Shown here piece after piece: positions 8,291 to 18,097 of a stretch of DNA of 52,902 nucleotides. Location: contig CAZUVM010000150.1 of the NCBI GenBank assembly GCA_964623885.1, positions 1 to 52,902 on the forward strand. Direction: 5' to 3'. The first letter of the stretch is position 1. Each line of letters begins with the position of its first letter. The position numbers and the translations under genes were made by a program. Origin of the DNA: CAZUVM01 sp964623885. GTDB taxonomy: Bacteria; Verrucomicrobiota; Verrucomicrobiia; Limisphaerales; UBA8199. The notes beneath the pieces were generated by a model. The model did no database searches. It was not told where the DNA came from and worked only from the letters and a program-made list of their open reading frames with translations.

Positions 8291-10540
8291 CTACCCTATC
8301 ACCAACACCTCGTGATCGAAGATCGATTCCAGCCTGAAACTCGCCCAACCCTTTGACCGGGTCTCGGCGATTCGCTTGCCGGAGACCAACGACCGCAGCT
8401 TTCCGTTTTGGACATTGGCCGGCAGCTTGACTCGCACGTGGAGTGGCCCGACCGGGATCAGCTCTTCCACCGGCTGGCGCCAGGTCCCTGCGTTCGTCAG
8501 ATTCACCAAGTGAAGGATTATGCGGCCGGGTTGTTGATATAGCTGACAGTCGATTAGTCCCGGTCCTTCGACAACGAGCGGCACATCCTCTTTGACCGCC
8601 CAGCGGACCAGATTCGCCAGAAGGTTGCCTTGATCCGGGAAGTTGTCGCGTCCGAACCGACGATCTAAATCGGCGGGCAGAAAAGCAATGCGGCTGCCGC
8701 GCGCAGTCGTGTTCAGAATCAAACCGGGAATGTTCGTTTTCGGCTCGCGCATCCACGACGACTCGGGCGGATATGCTGGAAACGGCGGAACGAAAGTTGT
8801 TAGAACTTGGGCCCCGGGTGCCACGTTGAGAGGCTCAAGAATACCGCCAAAAGGCAGCAGGTCGGTTCCTTCGAACCCACGCAGCACCGGATGCCTGGAC
8901 TCGATCCGCAGATACGTATGGGCCGTGTCACCAGCCCTGCGCCGGCGAGTTGTTTCCTGCATCTCGCGATGAGGCTCGGTCATATGCGCACCGAATAAAT
9001 CGCTGAGCGCAAAATCCAGTCGCGGTTCACCCGATTCGGTGAACAGGCTGGTCTGACCCGTCGCCACCAGGTTCCCACCGCCATCCACGAAGCGCTTTAC
9101 GGAAGCGACTTGTGAATCCGACATGGCGGCGAGGTTGGGCAAGACCAGCAGTGAAAATTGGGAAGCGTCGCGATCGAGATCGTCTGCATGAACAGGCAGA
9201 TAAGGGATGCGCGCGCGCACTAATGCCTGGGTCATGCCGCGCCAGGGCAGCTCAACCAGAAGTTCGGCATCGTCGCGTCCGTAAACATCAGTGTTGAGTT
9301 GCGACCAGAGTACGCCGACTGTGGCCAGGGGTTGGCGATTGAGGAGGTACTGCTGGTTAGCCTGGTGCCATCGAAAAATCGGTTCAGCGGTGTAATACAT
9401 TCGCCGATCTTCCCCATAGGCGCCTACGTGATGCCACCATGGTTGCAGTCCCCCCGCAATGCCTTCCAGCATCCACATCCGCGCCTCGGGTTGCGGCTTG
9501 CTCGTCAAACGGAAGGTCGGACGGCCCGCCTGATACATGGCCATGCTCTCCGGGATCAGCTTGTCCCAACCGAGAAGCCCATGAATGAGTTTACCGGTCT
9601 CCGCGTTATTCTGGAATCCGGAAGCGTCGCTGCGCGCCTGGTGGTCGAGCATAATGATTTCGGCGCGGCGGCAAATCTCACGGTAATCACGGAAGCTCTG
9701 TGATTGCCCGCTGATGGAACCGCTGTTCATGCCGACCCACAAACAGTCCGGGCCGCCGGCAGCTCGAGTTATACGGTTGTTCAGGTCCCACAGGTCGAGC
9801 CGGCGCTCGTAATTCCATTTGATCCACTCGCGATACAGGGGATTATCCCAATTCCTTTCGCGCGGGATTTCCTGTCCTGTTCGGTCATGGAATTTGCTTT
9901 GGCAGTATTTGCAAAAGCAGGGGCTGTTCCGCCCCAGGCCGCTCCAACTATTATCGGTGAAACCTTCCGGGTGATAACGATCGATGATCTCGCGCAGGAT
10001 GGCCGGAATGTGTTCCTCGTAATACGGACTGTTAACGCACGCGACATAAAACTCACCGGACCGATGCGGCTGGCCGGCGCTGTCTGTCGCGAACCAATCG
10101 GGGTGCGCCTGATAACAATCCTCGTACGCTTTGCTTGAATCCATGCGAGCGAACACAGCCAATCCATCCTGGTGGGCCGCGGTAGAAAGTTCGCCGAACA
10201 AATCGCGGTTGTTGAGCTGTTTGGCCATATGATGATACGGCACCTTGGTTGGATAGTAAGCGACGATCCCGCCAGCATTGATAATGACGCCCTGAACGGC
10301 GGTACGTTTCCAATAGAGCTGCCACCATGCGATGTCGTAGCGGTTGGGATCAATCTCGGTGATGTTAGTCTGACCCCAGCACGCCGCAGTGCGGTACCAG
10401 GGCTTTGCCGCGCTGCCAGAACTGGAGGGAGATTGACTCTGCGCTGCAACACCTCTCAACGCCATGGTGCCGCCCGCCAGCCCCGCAGTGAGAACTCCGG
10501 TCTGTTTTAGGAAATTCCGACGGCTGCTGGAATATGACAT
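8291..10540 (-). CDS. Tat-exported glycoside-hydrolase-like protein (GHL6/beta-galactosidase trimerisation type)
   Basis: The 749-residue protein starts with a twin-arginine signal (SRRNFLK at 6-12, hydrophobic stretch, then VAAQ), so it is probably exported folded. The next ~350 residues resemble the GHL6-type hypothetical glycoside hydrolase TIM barrels, with long aromatic-rich segments such as YDIAWWQLYW and GFTDNSWSGLG and a CxxC pair (CKYC). This is followed by a class-I-amidotransferase-like fold (LLVLPNLAAMSDSQ, GGGNLVATGQTS) as in the trimerisation domain of GH42 beta-galactosidases, then a beta-rich tail. The substrate is unknown, and catalytic acids cannot be assigned by eye. It lies 12 bases downstream of the CoaB-like gene, perhaps cotranscribed. 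Confidence 0.75.
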   Translation of the reverse strand: MSYSSSRRNFLKQTGVLTAGLAGGTMALRGVAAQSQSPSSSGSAAKPWYRTAACWGQTNITEIDPNRYDIAWWQLYWKRTAVQGVIINAGGIVAYYPTKVPYHHMAKQLNNRDLFGELSTAAHQDGLAVFARMDSSKAYEDCYQAHPDWFATDSAGQPHRSGEFYVACVNSPYYEEHIPAILREIIDRYHPEGFTDNSWSGLGRNSPCFCKYCQSKFHDRTGQEIPRERNWDNPLYREWIKWNYERRLDLWDLNNRITRAAGGPDCLWVGMNSGSISGQSQSFRDYREICRRAEIIMLDHQARSDASGFQNNAETGKLIHGLLGWDKLIPESMAMYQAGRPTFRLTSKPQPEARMWMLEGIAGGLQPWWHHVGAYGEDRRMYYTAEPIFRWHQANQQYLLNRQPLATVGVLWSQLNTDVYGRDDAELLVELPWRGMTQALVRARIPYLPVHADDLDRDASQFSLLVLPNLAAMSDSQVASVKRFVDGGGNLVATGQTSLFTESGEPRLDFALSDLFGAHMTEPHREMQETTRRRRAGDTAHTYLRIESRHPVLRGFEGTDLLPFGGILEPLNVAPGAQVLTTFVPPFPAYPPESSWMREPKTNIPGLILNTTARGSRIAFLPADLDRRFGRDNFPDQGNLLANLVRWAVKEDVPLVVEGPGLIDCQLYQQPGRIILHLVNLTNAGTWRQPVEELIPVGPLHVRVKLPANVQNGKLRSLVSGKRIAETRSKGWASFRLESIFDHEVLVIG

Positions 10541-10552
10541 AGAGGAGCAGGA

Positions 10553-11206
10553 CTAGGGTTTCGCAGACACGCAGGCCTCGAGCGCCTGAAATAGTTTTTC
10601 GGGGTCTCGCAGGTGCTGAGTTGCGTCCTTCTCCACGAGGCCAAAGCCGAGACCGTAAGCTGGGCCGTTCGCCACACAAGCATGGGTATTATAGGCGACC
10701 ATCTGCTCGCGAGCGAGGCGGAGCACACTCTCACGATTGCCCTCGACTTCGTACTTCCAGCCGACCAATCGAGCCTGTGGAAACCACGTACGCAGTTGCG
10801 AAATGATTTTTCCCGTCGGCACCAACTCCGCGAACAGCGCGCCGTCATGGGTCGAGAACTTGCCGGAGCTGACCTCGGTCATTTCTCCTTGAGGCGAGCG
10901 GCGATAGACTTTGCCGAAGGTAAAATCGCTCACCGCGGCGGCATGGAAGACGGCAGCTACTTGTTGCCCGGCCAAAACGTGCAAGCGCTCACTTAGGTTT
11001 ACGGTTGTCGTAAACGTCTCGACCTTGGTAACGCGACGCTCGCCATGCCAGGTTGCCAATTGGCCGATCAGCAGGGTGACATCGTGTCCGCGCGCCGTGA
11101 GATAATTGGCCAGGTCCGTTCCGAGTCGACCGGTGGAGAAATTGGTCAGGCGCCGGACCTGGTCCAGCGGCTCATAAGTGGGGCCGGCGGTAACAAGACA
11201 GCGCAT
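10553..11206 (-). CDS. Phosphopantothenoylcysteine synthetase domain protein (CoaB-like, stand-alone)
   Basis: The 217 residues match the C-terminal half of CoaBC: TAGPTYEPLDQVRRLTN and FSTGRLG at the N-terminus, then AAVSDF in the middle. CoaB ligates cysteine to 4'-phosphopantothenate in coenzyme A synthesis. The fused decarboxylase half (CoaC) found in most bacteria is absent here, so either a separate coaC lies elsewhere or this is a paralogue. The ATG at 11206 directly precedes the conserved RCLVTAGPTYEP block. It is divergent from the Hsp70 gene, and a Tat-exported hydrolase gene follows it. Confidence 0.8.
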   Translation of the reverse strand: MRCLVTAGPTYEPLDQVRRLTNFSTGRLGTDLANYLTARGHDVTLLIGQLATWHGERRVTKVETFTTTVNLSERLHVLAGQQVAAVFHAAAVSDFTFGKVYRRSPQGEMTEVSSGKFSTHDGALFAELVPTGKIISQLRTWFPQARLVGWKYEVEGNRESVLRLAREQMVAYNTHACVANGPAYGLGFGLVEKDATQHLRDPEKLFQALEACVSAKP

Positions 11207-11306
11207 TTTTCGGGCGCGAATTGAATCTGGGCATAGACCTATCGAGGACTGGGCGCAAATTCAATGTGGAATTCACGATGAACTCGATTACAAGTAACGG
11301 AGGATC

Positions 11307-13250
11307 ATGAGCAAAATTGTCGGCATCGACCTCGGCACCACGAATTCATTAGTGGCAACGGTGGATTCGGGCATTCCGATGGTCATAGCGGACGCGGAGG
11401 GCCGGCGGCTGACTCCTTCAGTCGTCCATTTTCCGGACCCGGGAGCGGCGCCGCTGGTCGGCCATGCCGCTAACCGCGTGCGCGTCATTCGCCCGCAGGA
11501 AACAGTTTACTCGGTTAAGCGGTTTATGGGCCGGCGCGGCATCGATGTGGCCGAGGAGGAAATGATCGTTACCTACCCTGTGCGCGGCGAAGGGGCCGGC
11601 CCCGTTACGATCGACATTCATGGACAAGCCCGCACGCCGGAGGAAATTTCGGCCGAGATCCTGAAGAAGTTGAAGAACGACGCCGAGGTTTATTTCGGCG
11701 AGCCGGTCACACGCGCGGTCATCACGGTGCCCGCTTATTTCAATGATGCGCAGCGCAACGCCACAAAGAAGGCGGGCGAACTGGCCGGCTTCACCGTGGA
11801 ACGCATCCTCAATGAACCAACTGCCGCGGCGTTGGCTTACGGCCTGGACAAGCTGAAAGAGCGTTCGAAGATTGCGGTATACGATTTGGGCGGCGGCACA
11901 TTTGATCTCTCGATTCTGGAGCTGCACGAGGGCGTATTTCAGGTTCTGGCCACGAACGGCAACACGCGGCTCGGGGGCGACGATTTGGACAAACGCATCG
12001 TCGATCTTTTGCTGGAAAAGATCCGTGCCGCGGGTGGTCCCGAGATCGATACTGAAAAGAAGCAAGCCGGCATTAACCCCGAACATGCACCGCTGCTTGC
12101 CCGGATACGCGAAGCGGCCGAGCAGGCGAAAATCAGGCTCTCCAGCGAATTCGAAACCGAGATTGCCCTGCCTTTCCTGACCCCTGACTTCAGTTTCAGC
12201 TATAAGCTCACGCGCGGAGAACTCGAACAACTGACTCGCGATATTATCGCACGCACCCGGCCGCATTGCTTGCAGTCACTGGCCGACGCGCGCCTCGAAC
12301 CAAAGGACCTGGACCAAGTCGTCCTTGTGGGCGGGCAAACGCGGATGCCGCTCGTCCGGCAGTTCGTTCGCGATCTGTTCGGGTGCGTCGAGTTTGAAGA
12401 GACGCGCGGCTCCTTACGACTCGGTACCGAATATCATCGTCCAGCCGGTCCGCAGCTCAATACGGGGCAGAACCCGGACGAGGCTGTCGCGCTGGGCGCG
12501 GCAATCCAGGCTGAGATTCTGTCGGGAGGATTCCGAAATGTATTGCTGCTGGACGTCACCCCTTTGTCTCTAGGCTTGGAAACCTTTGGCGGGTTGATGA
12601 ATGTCATCATCCCGCGCAACTCGACGATTCCAATCAAGGCGGGTGAGATGTTTACCACAGCGGTCGATCACCAGCGGCAGATGTTGATTCACGTCTTGCA
12701 GGGCGAACGCGAGCGAGCACGCGACAACTGGAGCCTGGGTCGGTTTACGATTGATTTCGAGTCCGCGCCGCGCGGTGTGCCGCGCGTGGGCGTGCAGTTC
12801 GAGATTGATGCCGATGGCATCCTGCATGTGCTGGCGCGCGTCACCAAAACCGGCCGGGAGAAAATCGTGAATATGAAGTCGGCCGTGGACGTTGAAGACA
12901 CAGCGGTGCAGCAGATGGTCGAGGAATCAGTCGAGCACGCGTTTGACGATCTGGCTTCGCGGCGATGGATCGAGGCGCGGCTTAAGGCGACCGAACTTTT
13001 GGCGGCAACCCGCAAGGGACTGGCTGATTGCGGCGAAGAACTCGAGGCTGAAAACCGCGCTCAAGTGCAATCTGCGCTCCGTCGGATCGAAACGTTGCTT
13101 GGCGAAGAAAACAAGGAAACACAAACGGGCAACACCAAGGAATTGCTGGCTGCGTGCGCGGCGTTAGACGAAGTCACCCGCCCGATGGCCGAGTTGATGA
13201 TGGACCGGGCTATGGAATCACTGCTGCGCAAACGCGGGCTGATTCAGTGA
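11307..13250 (+). CDS. Hsp70 family chaperone (DnaK/HscA-like)
   Basis: The 647 residues have the full actin-like ATPase: GIDLGTTNSLVA at the N-terminus, AYFNDAQRNATKKAGELAG, the phosphate-2 motif YDLGGGTFDLS near residue 192, and VVLVGGQTRMP. A beta-sandwich substrate domain (VTPLSLGLETFGG) and a helical lid follow. The C-terminus ends RKRGLIQ without the acidic EEVD-like tail, and the gene stands alone without grpE or dnaJ, so it is probably an HscA-like or secondary Hsp70 rather than the main DnaK. A GGAGG ribosome site at 11299-11303 supports the ATG. Confidence 0.9.
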   Translation: MSKIVGIDLGTTNSLVATVDSGIPMVIADAEGRRLTPSVVHFPDPGAAPLVGHAANRVRVIRPQETVYSVKRFMGRRGIDVAEEEMIVTYPVRGEGAGPVTIDIHGQARTPEEISAEILKKLKNDAEVYFGEPVTRAVITVPAYFNDAQRNATKKAGELAGFTVERILNEPTAAALAYGLDKLKERSKIAVYDLGGGTFDLSILELHEGVFQVLATNGNTRLGGDDLDKRIVDLLLEKIRAAGGPEIDTEKKQAGINPEHAPLLARIREAAEQAKIRLSSEFETEIALPFLTPDFSFSYKLTRGELEQLTRDIIARTRPHCLQSLADARLEPKDLDQVVLVGGQTRMPLVRQFVRDLFGCVEFEETRGSLRLGTEYHRPAGPQLNTGQNPDEAVALGAAIQAEILSGGFRNVLLLDVTPLSLGLETFGGLMNVIIPRNSTIPIKAGEMFTTAVDHQRQMLIHVLQGERERARDNWSLGRFTIDFESAPRGVPRVGVQFEIDADGILHVLARVTKTGREKIVNMKSAVDVEDTAVQQMVEESVEHAFDDLASRRWIEARLKATELLAATRKGLADCGEELEAENRAQVQSALRRIETLLGEENKETQTGNTKELLAACAALDEVTRPMAELMMDRAMESLLRKRGLIQ

Positions 13251-13301
13251 GCCGCACTTGAGAATCCAGCCTGGGGAGTGCATGTTCCTGTCTGGAATTC
13301 C

Positions 13302-14897
13302 ATGAAGGCGAGGAACGTTCTGTTTTGCGGGCTGATGATCGTCTCGTCGTTGCAGTCATACGGCAAAGGCGGTACCAATCAGGTCATTTTTGCGGCGGCT
13401 GAACGGGGCGACGTCCCGCTGCTCAGACAGATATTTGCAACCAACGTCGATGCGCTTGCGCTGCGTGACGGCTTGCTGCGAACAGCGGCCGCTTGTGGAC
13501 AGAAGGAAGCCGTTGAATTCCTGATCGCCAAGGGCGCTGATGTAAATGAGAAGAGGTTTTTCGATCTCGGACCACTCGCCAACATGGCGATGTACGGCTT
13601 AGCGACCGACGAACAATGCGCTGAAGTGGCTACTGTGCTACTGGCACACGGTGCTGAACTTGACCCCGTGGATCACTACGGCGGCACCCCGCTTTACCAT
13701 GCCGTCGAAAGGAACAGGATCAATTTGGCGCGCCTGCTGTTGGAGCGCGGTGCGAATCCCGCGACGGCACGTACGGGAACATATTTGAGTCCATTGCTCA
13801 TAGCCGTGCGCAGCAAACACTGGGAAATGGTCAAATTGCTTTTGGATTTCAAAGCGCCGACGGATGTCAGTGATCCGGACGGCAACATGTCGTTATTGGT
13901 TTGGGCGATCCAAATGCGGAACCACGAATTGGCGCGGTTGCTGGTTGAGCATGGCGCTGCTATTACCGCGCCGCGCACCATGCCACCCTCGGCCGCGAAT
14001 CGGGGAAGAGTTGATTTCCAATCATACAACATGAAACAGGTGCCGTTGCTTATGGCGGTCCGAATACGCGACGCGGACATGCTCGCGCTATTGCTCCGGT
14101 CCAACGCACCGGTGGATGCCGTCGATGAGAATGGCGACACCGCGTTGCATTGGGCAGTTCGAATGCGGGATACGAATATGGTGAGCCTGTTGTTGAACGC
14201 CAAAGCGCGCCTCGACATAACTAATTACGGGGGCGCCGACCCGTTATTTGTCGCCGAGGCGGCCGAAAACGAGATGGTGGCCGAAATGCTCCGGCAGAAC
14301 ACTGCCGCTCGCGGAGTGACTTTGCCCGAAACTACAGTTCCTTCGCGGGAAACCATGCGGTCCATCGCGCAACGGATTAGTGAGGGCGACCTCAAGGCGC
14401 TTGATGAATTGGCGCGCGTGGCGCAGGAGTTATATTCCGGCAACACGAAGCAGGAAGCGCGGTGGCGGCTTAACGCTGACCGCATGAGTGCCGCGTTCAC
14501 CGTGCTCGGTAACGAAGCAGGCAAGGGAAACACTCACGCGTTGGAGGCATTGAGAACGTGTCTAGACCGGGGCGATGTTCTGAAAGGTTTCGCGCCTGAC
14601 GCGCTCGGCATAGCGGCGGCCGCCGGCAGCGATGAATCGTTAAACCTTCTGCTGCGCTTCCGCGACTGGAACATCCTGGAAAATCAGGCGGCATTTGCGC
14701 TGGCGGCACCGGCACGGGCCAACAAGGAGCCGGCGGTCAACTTTTTCGTGACGCTGGCGCTCGATCCTCAAAGCGCCAGGCACCAGTATTACGGTGTTGG
14801 CTGGCTGGTGAAGGATGTCCTGCAAACTTCGGTCACCAACGGCAATCCGCGAGCCAAAGACGCCCTCGACAGATTTCTGGCCGCGTCTGCAAACTGA
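13302..14897 (+). CDS. Secreted ankyrin-repeat protein
   Basis: The 531 residues begin with a signal-peptide-like stretch (MKARNVLFCGLMIVSSLQS). Ankyrin repeats then cover about residues 20-330; recurring signatures are GADVNEK, GGTPLYHAVERN, LLLERGAN and ENGDTALHWAVRMRD. The C-terminal ~200 residues are helical without a recognised motif. Ankyrin arrays bind other proteins; the partner is unknown. A GTG at 13278 is in frame, but the ATG at 13302 gives the better signal peptide. The gap after the Hsp70 stop is short, so the two genes may be cotranscribed. Confidence 0.8.
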   Translation: MKARNVLFCGLMIVSSLQSYGKGGTNQVIFAAAERGDVPLLRQIFATNVDALALRDGLLRTAAACGQKEAVEFLIAKGADVNEKRFFDLGPLANMAMYGLATDEQCAEVATVLLAHGAELDPVDHYGGTPLYHAVERNRINLARLLLERGANPATARTGTYLSPLLIAVRSKHWEMVKLLLDFKAPTDVSDPDGNMSLLVWAIQMRNHELARLLVEHGAAITAPRTMPPSAANRGRVDFQSYNMKQVPLLMAVRIRDADMLALLLRSNAPVDAVDENGDTALHWAVRMRDTNMVSLLLNAKARLDITNYGGADPLFVAEAAENEMVAEMLRQNTAARGVTLPETTVPSRETMRSIAQRISEGDLKALDELARVAQELYSGNTKQEARWRLNADRMSAAFTVLGNEAGKGNTHALEALRTCLDRGDVLKGFAPDALGIAAAAGSDESLNLLLRFRDWNILENQAAFALAAPARANKEPAVNFFVTLALDPQSARHQYYGVGWLVKDVLQTSVTNGNPRAKDALDRFLAASAN

Positions 14898-14943
14898 AAA
14901 GACCTGGCTCCGCTCGCCTCGCGAGACATGCCGTGAATTTTTC

Positions 14944-17043
14944 CTATCGCCCGAGTCCTCCGGTTGCCGTCGGGCCGGCCGTGGTCTTGTAAGTCGATTT
15001 GTTCGTTCGCCACCAGCTTTCCCAACTGGCGCTATCCTCCGCCGAAAACTGTTGTCCGGTTTTCGTCTGCAGCAGGCCCAGAGCGCGGGTTCGCACGAGG
15101 TTGTTGGTGTCGCGCAGCAACGGCAATGTGAGCGCGATGGCTTCGGCGTCCCCGTTGTCGTAGAGAATTTTCAAGCCTGCCATACGCGCCAGGCTCAGGC
15201 GGTTGGTCGTGAGCGGTGCCGCCTCGGAGGAGGTGAGCGAGGCTGAGATTTGCATCGGCACGGACGCGGATTGTCCGCTGAGGAAGCTCAGGCTGCCGAG
15301 CACCAGTTTCATGCGCGGCATGCCCAGAAGCCGCAACGCCTCCTCGCGCGTGATGGTATCCCGCCCGACTGTGGTCAGAATCTGAAACGCGGACCCGACA
15401 ACCTCCGGGTCCGGATCGTTCAGCAGGGCGTGGTATTTGGGCAACCGTTCCCTAGTCTCGTGCTGGGCGAGCCACTGCGCGGCCTGCAAACGAATGCGAG
15501 GGTGCAGGTCCCGCAGCAGCTCCGAAAGCGGATCGCAAAACCGCGAATCCCAATTTGGCGCGGCGGCCTTGACTGCGTTGAAGCGCACGTCGGGCACCGG
15601 ATCCTTAAACAACACGAAAAGTGCCTCTACAATGCGTTCATCATTGAAGCTTTGCAGCAACGCTGAGGCGTTGATGCGCTCGACGATGTTCGTGCTCCGG
15701 CAGGAAGCCACAAGCACTGGAATTGCGGCCTCGCCGCCGCAATAGTGCAGATACTGCGCCGTCACCCTGCCAATCGGCAGCGGCAACTGTGCCGCCAAAA
15801 CGGGCAGTGCCGGTTCGAATACCAGGTCCTGCATCGTTTCCGGCGTGAAGGTGTAAACCTGTTTAATCAGATGCCAATCTTTTCCCTGTAACCGATCGAG
15901 CACTTTGGCGGATTTACGCAATTCCCACCCCGCTGCCTCCATCATCTGCAACAGCGCAAAGGAGCCGGGGAAATAGCTCTCGTCCGAATACATCGGCGGC
16001 GGCACCGGCTCGTCTTCCGCAATCATCGCCTCAAGGTCATCCATAGACCAATCACGCGGCAGTCTCGAGCCGCTTCGGCCAGGCGGTGCGACCTGGTACA
16101 TTTGCCATGCTGCCATTAACCGCCGGGTATTCTGCATCGCGATCCTGCCCATTTGCTCGCGCTGCTTGGATTTAAGATCGTTTTGGCGCTTCTCCTCGCT
16201 TAGCTTCGCCAGGCGCTGATCCAGAATAAACTTGTTCAGCAGCGGTTCGCTCGAGAGCACATAGATCGAGACCTTCGAAGGTTTGCCGCTGAAAGCAGAC
16301 ACCTTAAGCGGATAGATGCATCGCGGCGAGTCGAAGCTGATTTTGAGCGGATGCAGTTCGCCGCTCGACATCTGCTTTTGCAGCGCCGCGCGCCCTGCTG
16401 TCTGCGCCGCCGGATCCTTCGGACTCGTGGTCGAAACGAGCTTGAATGCCACGTCTCTGTCCAATTGGATTTTCGCGGCTACAAAAAACCAGCTGTTGCG
16501 CACATACTCGTCCAGCGCAGCCGCGCCGGCCGCCGGAACTGAATAACCATGCGCCTGCAGCCAGCTCCCGAGGCCGCCGGCGTCGTCTGCGGAGAGAATT
16601 GCAACTTCGTAGGCCCCAACCGTTTTGATCTCGATCACCTCGACGTGGCCCTGTCCTCCGAGGCCCGTTCCCCGCGAGAGACCCGCTGTCAACGGCTGGA
16701 GTTGCCGCTGTGTAAGCTGGCTGAGTTCGTAAAAGGGCTCCATCGACCCTTTCTCGACTTTTGGCAACGCCGGCACCGGCACAAGCCAGCCAAATTCCTC
16801 CAGCGGCCCTTCATACTTCACCTGCAACAACAGGTCCTCGCGTCCCTGATCGTAAACGATGATCGCCTTTTGCGTCGGCTCCTTGATGTCGATGTCCTTA
16901 TTCCATCGAAAAACGAAACAACCGTCTCCCCACGCTGACAAATCGAGCATAGCGAGTGATGCCAATAGCCATGCGCTCGTGCGCGACTGAGCAGATCGGT
17001 TCGGAAGCTTGCGGACAGAACTTGGTTCAGTCGCCAGGGCCAT
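14944..17043 (-). CDS. DUF2330 domain protein with C-terminal HEAT-like repeats
   Basis: The chosen start gives 699 residues: a basic N-terminus, a hydrophobic segment (SAWLLASLAMLDLSAWG) that looks like a signal peptide, then a DUF2330-type region with KAIIVYDQGREDLLLQVKYEG and GWLVPVPALP. The last ~270 residues are helical repeats (VRFNAVKAAAPNW, RIRLQAAQWLAQHE, LVRTRALGLLQTK) of HEAT type. The frame is open further upstream to 17475, but that extension is Arg/Gly-rich and antisense-like and overlaps the methyltransferase, so the ATG at 17043 is preferred. It is likely periplasmic; its function is unknown. It follows the methyltransferase on the same strand. Confidence 0.8.
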   Translation of the reverse strand: MALATEPSSVRKLPNRSAQSRTSAWLLASLAMLDLSAWGDGCFVFRWNKDIDIKEPTQKAIIVYDQGREDLLLQVKYEGPLEEFGWLVPVPALPKVEKGSMEPFYELSQLTQRQLQPLTAGLSRGTGLGGQGHVEVIEIKTVGAYEVAILSADDAGGLGSWLQAHGYSVPAAGAAALDEYVRNSWFFVAAKIQLDRDVAFKLVSTTSPKDPAAQTAGRAALQKQMSSGELHPLKISFDSPRCIYPLKVSAFSGKPSKVSIYVLSSEPLLNKFILDQRLAKLSEEKRQNDLKSKQREQMGRIAMQNTRRLMAAWQMYQVAPPGRSGSRLPRDWSMDDLEAMIAEDEPVPPPMYSDESYFPGSFALLQMMEAAGWELRKSAKVLDRLQGKDWHLIKQVYTFTPETMQDLVFEPALPVLAAQLPLPIGRVTAQYLHYCGGEAAIPVLVASCRSTNIVERINASALLQSFNDERIVEALFVLFKDPVPDVRFNAVKAAAPNWDSRFCDPLSELLRDLHPRIRLQAAQWLAQHETRERLPKYHALLNDPDPEVVGSAFQILTTVGRDTITREEALRLLGMPRMKLVLGSLSFLSGQSASVPMQISASLTSSEAAPLTTNRLSLARMAGLKILYDNGDAEAIALTLPLLRDTNNLVRTRALGLLQTKTGQQFSAEDSASWESWWRTNKSTYKTTAGPTATGGLGR

Positions 17044-17111
17044 ATTCACCTCAACTTCCCTGACCAGTACCACGGGCTTGAGGGATGTCACGTAAAAAAG
17101 AAGTGTGTAGA

Positions 17112-18062
17112 TTAGCAAAACCGCTCCCCGGGTCCGGTCACGCCAGCTTGAGCTGGCGCACGATCGAGTTCCGCGATCCAACAAGTCGGGAATGCGCGAA
17201 TTGCGGCCAGGGGCACCCCGACCCGCGCGAACAATCGCCGGATCTCGACTTCGTCGCGGTACGGCTGTTTCTCCGGCGCCACCTGAATGAACGCTTCGGG
17301 ATCTTTCATCTCGCGAAAGATGCGCTGCATTTTCAAAGTCATTGCCTTTTCGCGAACCGAGCCCAGTGCGGCCAGCCGAAGCAGGCGCACCGTACTCGCC
17401 AAGGGCCCGGCTCCCGAGAATTGGGTGATCCAACCGACCATTTGCCATGGTTTCAACAGATAGCTCCGGAGGCATTCTCGCTGCAACACCGCGTTCTCTT
17501 TGAGCAAACCGACATCTGCCGCAAATTTGGTAAGAGCACTACTGAGCCGGTAAAACGCAACGAAAATCCTTCCCGTTGATTTCGTAACCCGCATGCCTTC
17601 GGTGAGCATCCGTTGGATGGCGCTGTCATCACCATTGAAATCGATTACGCCGGTGGCATAGATAATCGAGGCATACGCGTTATCCTCGAACGGCAGGTCC
17701 GCGGCATCAGCCTGGATAAGGTCAAGGCCGCGGCGATCTTTTGCCGCCGCAATCATTTCGCGGCTGAAGTCGATGCCATCGCAGCGCAGTCCTTTCTTCC
17801 GCAGCTCGGCAACGATCAGCCCATGACCTGCCCCCACCACGAGCACCGGTGCCTGTAGCCTCGGTAGGAGCCGACGCGCGCTCGCCTTGTCGAGGTAATT
17901 GTTCTCAATAGCTGCGTGATACGGAGCCAGTGCATCCCAGAATTTCGGAGTGTTCACTTCAGGCTTAGTGCGGTCACATTCGTCCAGGTGGAGTCGGCGC
18001 GCAACTTCCAGGGCTTGGCGAACACTAGTTGTTGAACGCCATACGCGCGGAAAAAATCGCAA
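17112..18062 (-). CDS. Class I SAM-dependent methyltransferase
   Basis: A Rossmann methyltransferase: motif I VLVVGAGHG at 73-81, an acidic residue ending the next strand (GIDFSREM), LIQADAADLPFEDNAYASI as motifs II/III, then IFVAFYRL. The substrate is not deducible; small-molecule or quinone-type methylation are both possible. The first ~40 residues are poorly supported: the frame can only start at a TTG (18062), with a GTG at about 17957 as an alternative that keeps the whole catalytic core. The DUF2330 gene lies downstream on the same strand. Confidence 0.8.
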   Translation of the reverse strand: MRFFPRVWRSTTSVRQALEVARRLHLDECDRTKPEVNTPKFWDALAPYHAAIENNYLDKASARRLLPRLQAPVLVVGAGHGLIVAELRKKGLRCDGIDFSREMIAAAKDRRGLDLIQADAADLPFEDNAYASIIYATGVIDFNGDDSAIQRMLTEGMRVTKSTGRIFVAFYRLSSALTKFAADVGLLKENAVLQRECLRSYLLKPWQMVGWITQFSGAGPLASTVRLLRLAALGSVREKAMTLKMQRIFREMKDPEAFIQVAPEKQPYRDEVEIRRLFARVGVPLAAIRAFPTCWIAELDRAPAQAGVTGPGERFC

Positions 18063-18097
18063 AAATAGTCAAGTATCGTTGTCCGAATTGAGCTACG

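Noticed and set aside
17044..17475. 144-codon extension of the DUF2330 protein
   Set aside because: Arg/Gly-rich, overlaps the methyltransferase gene in another frame, and lies before a good signal peptide.
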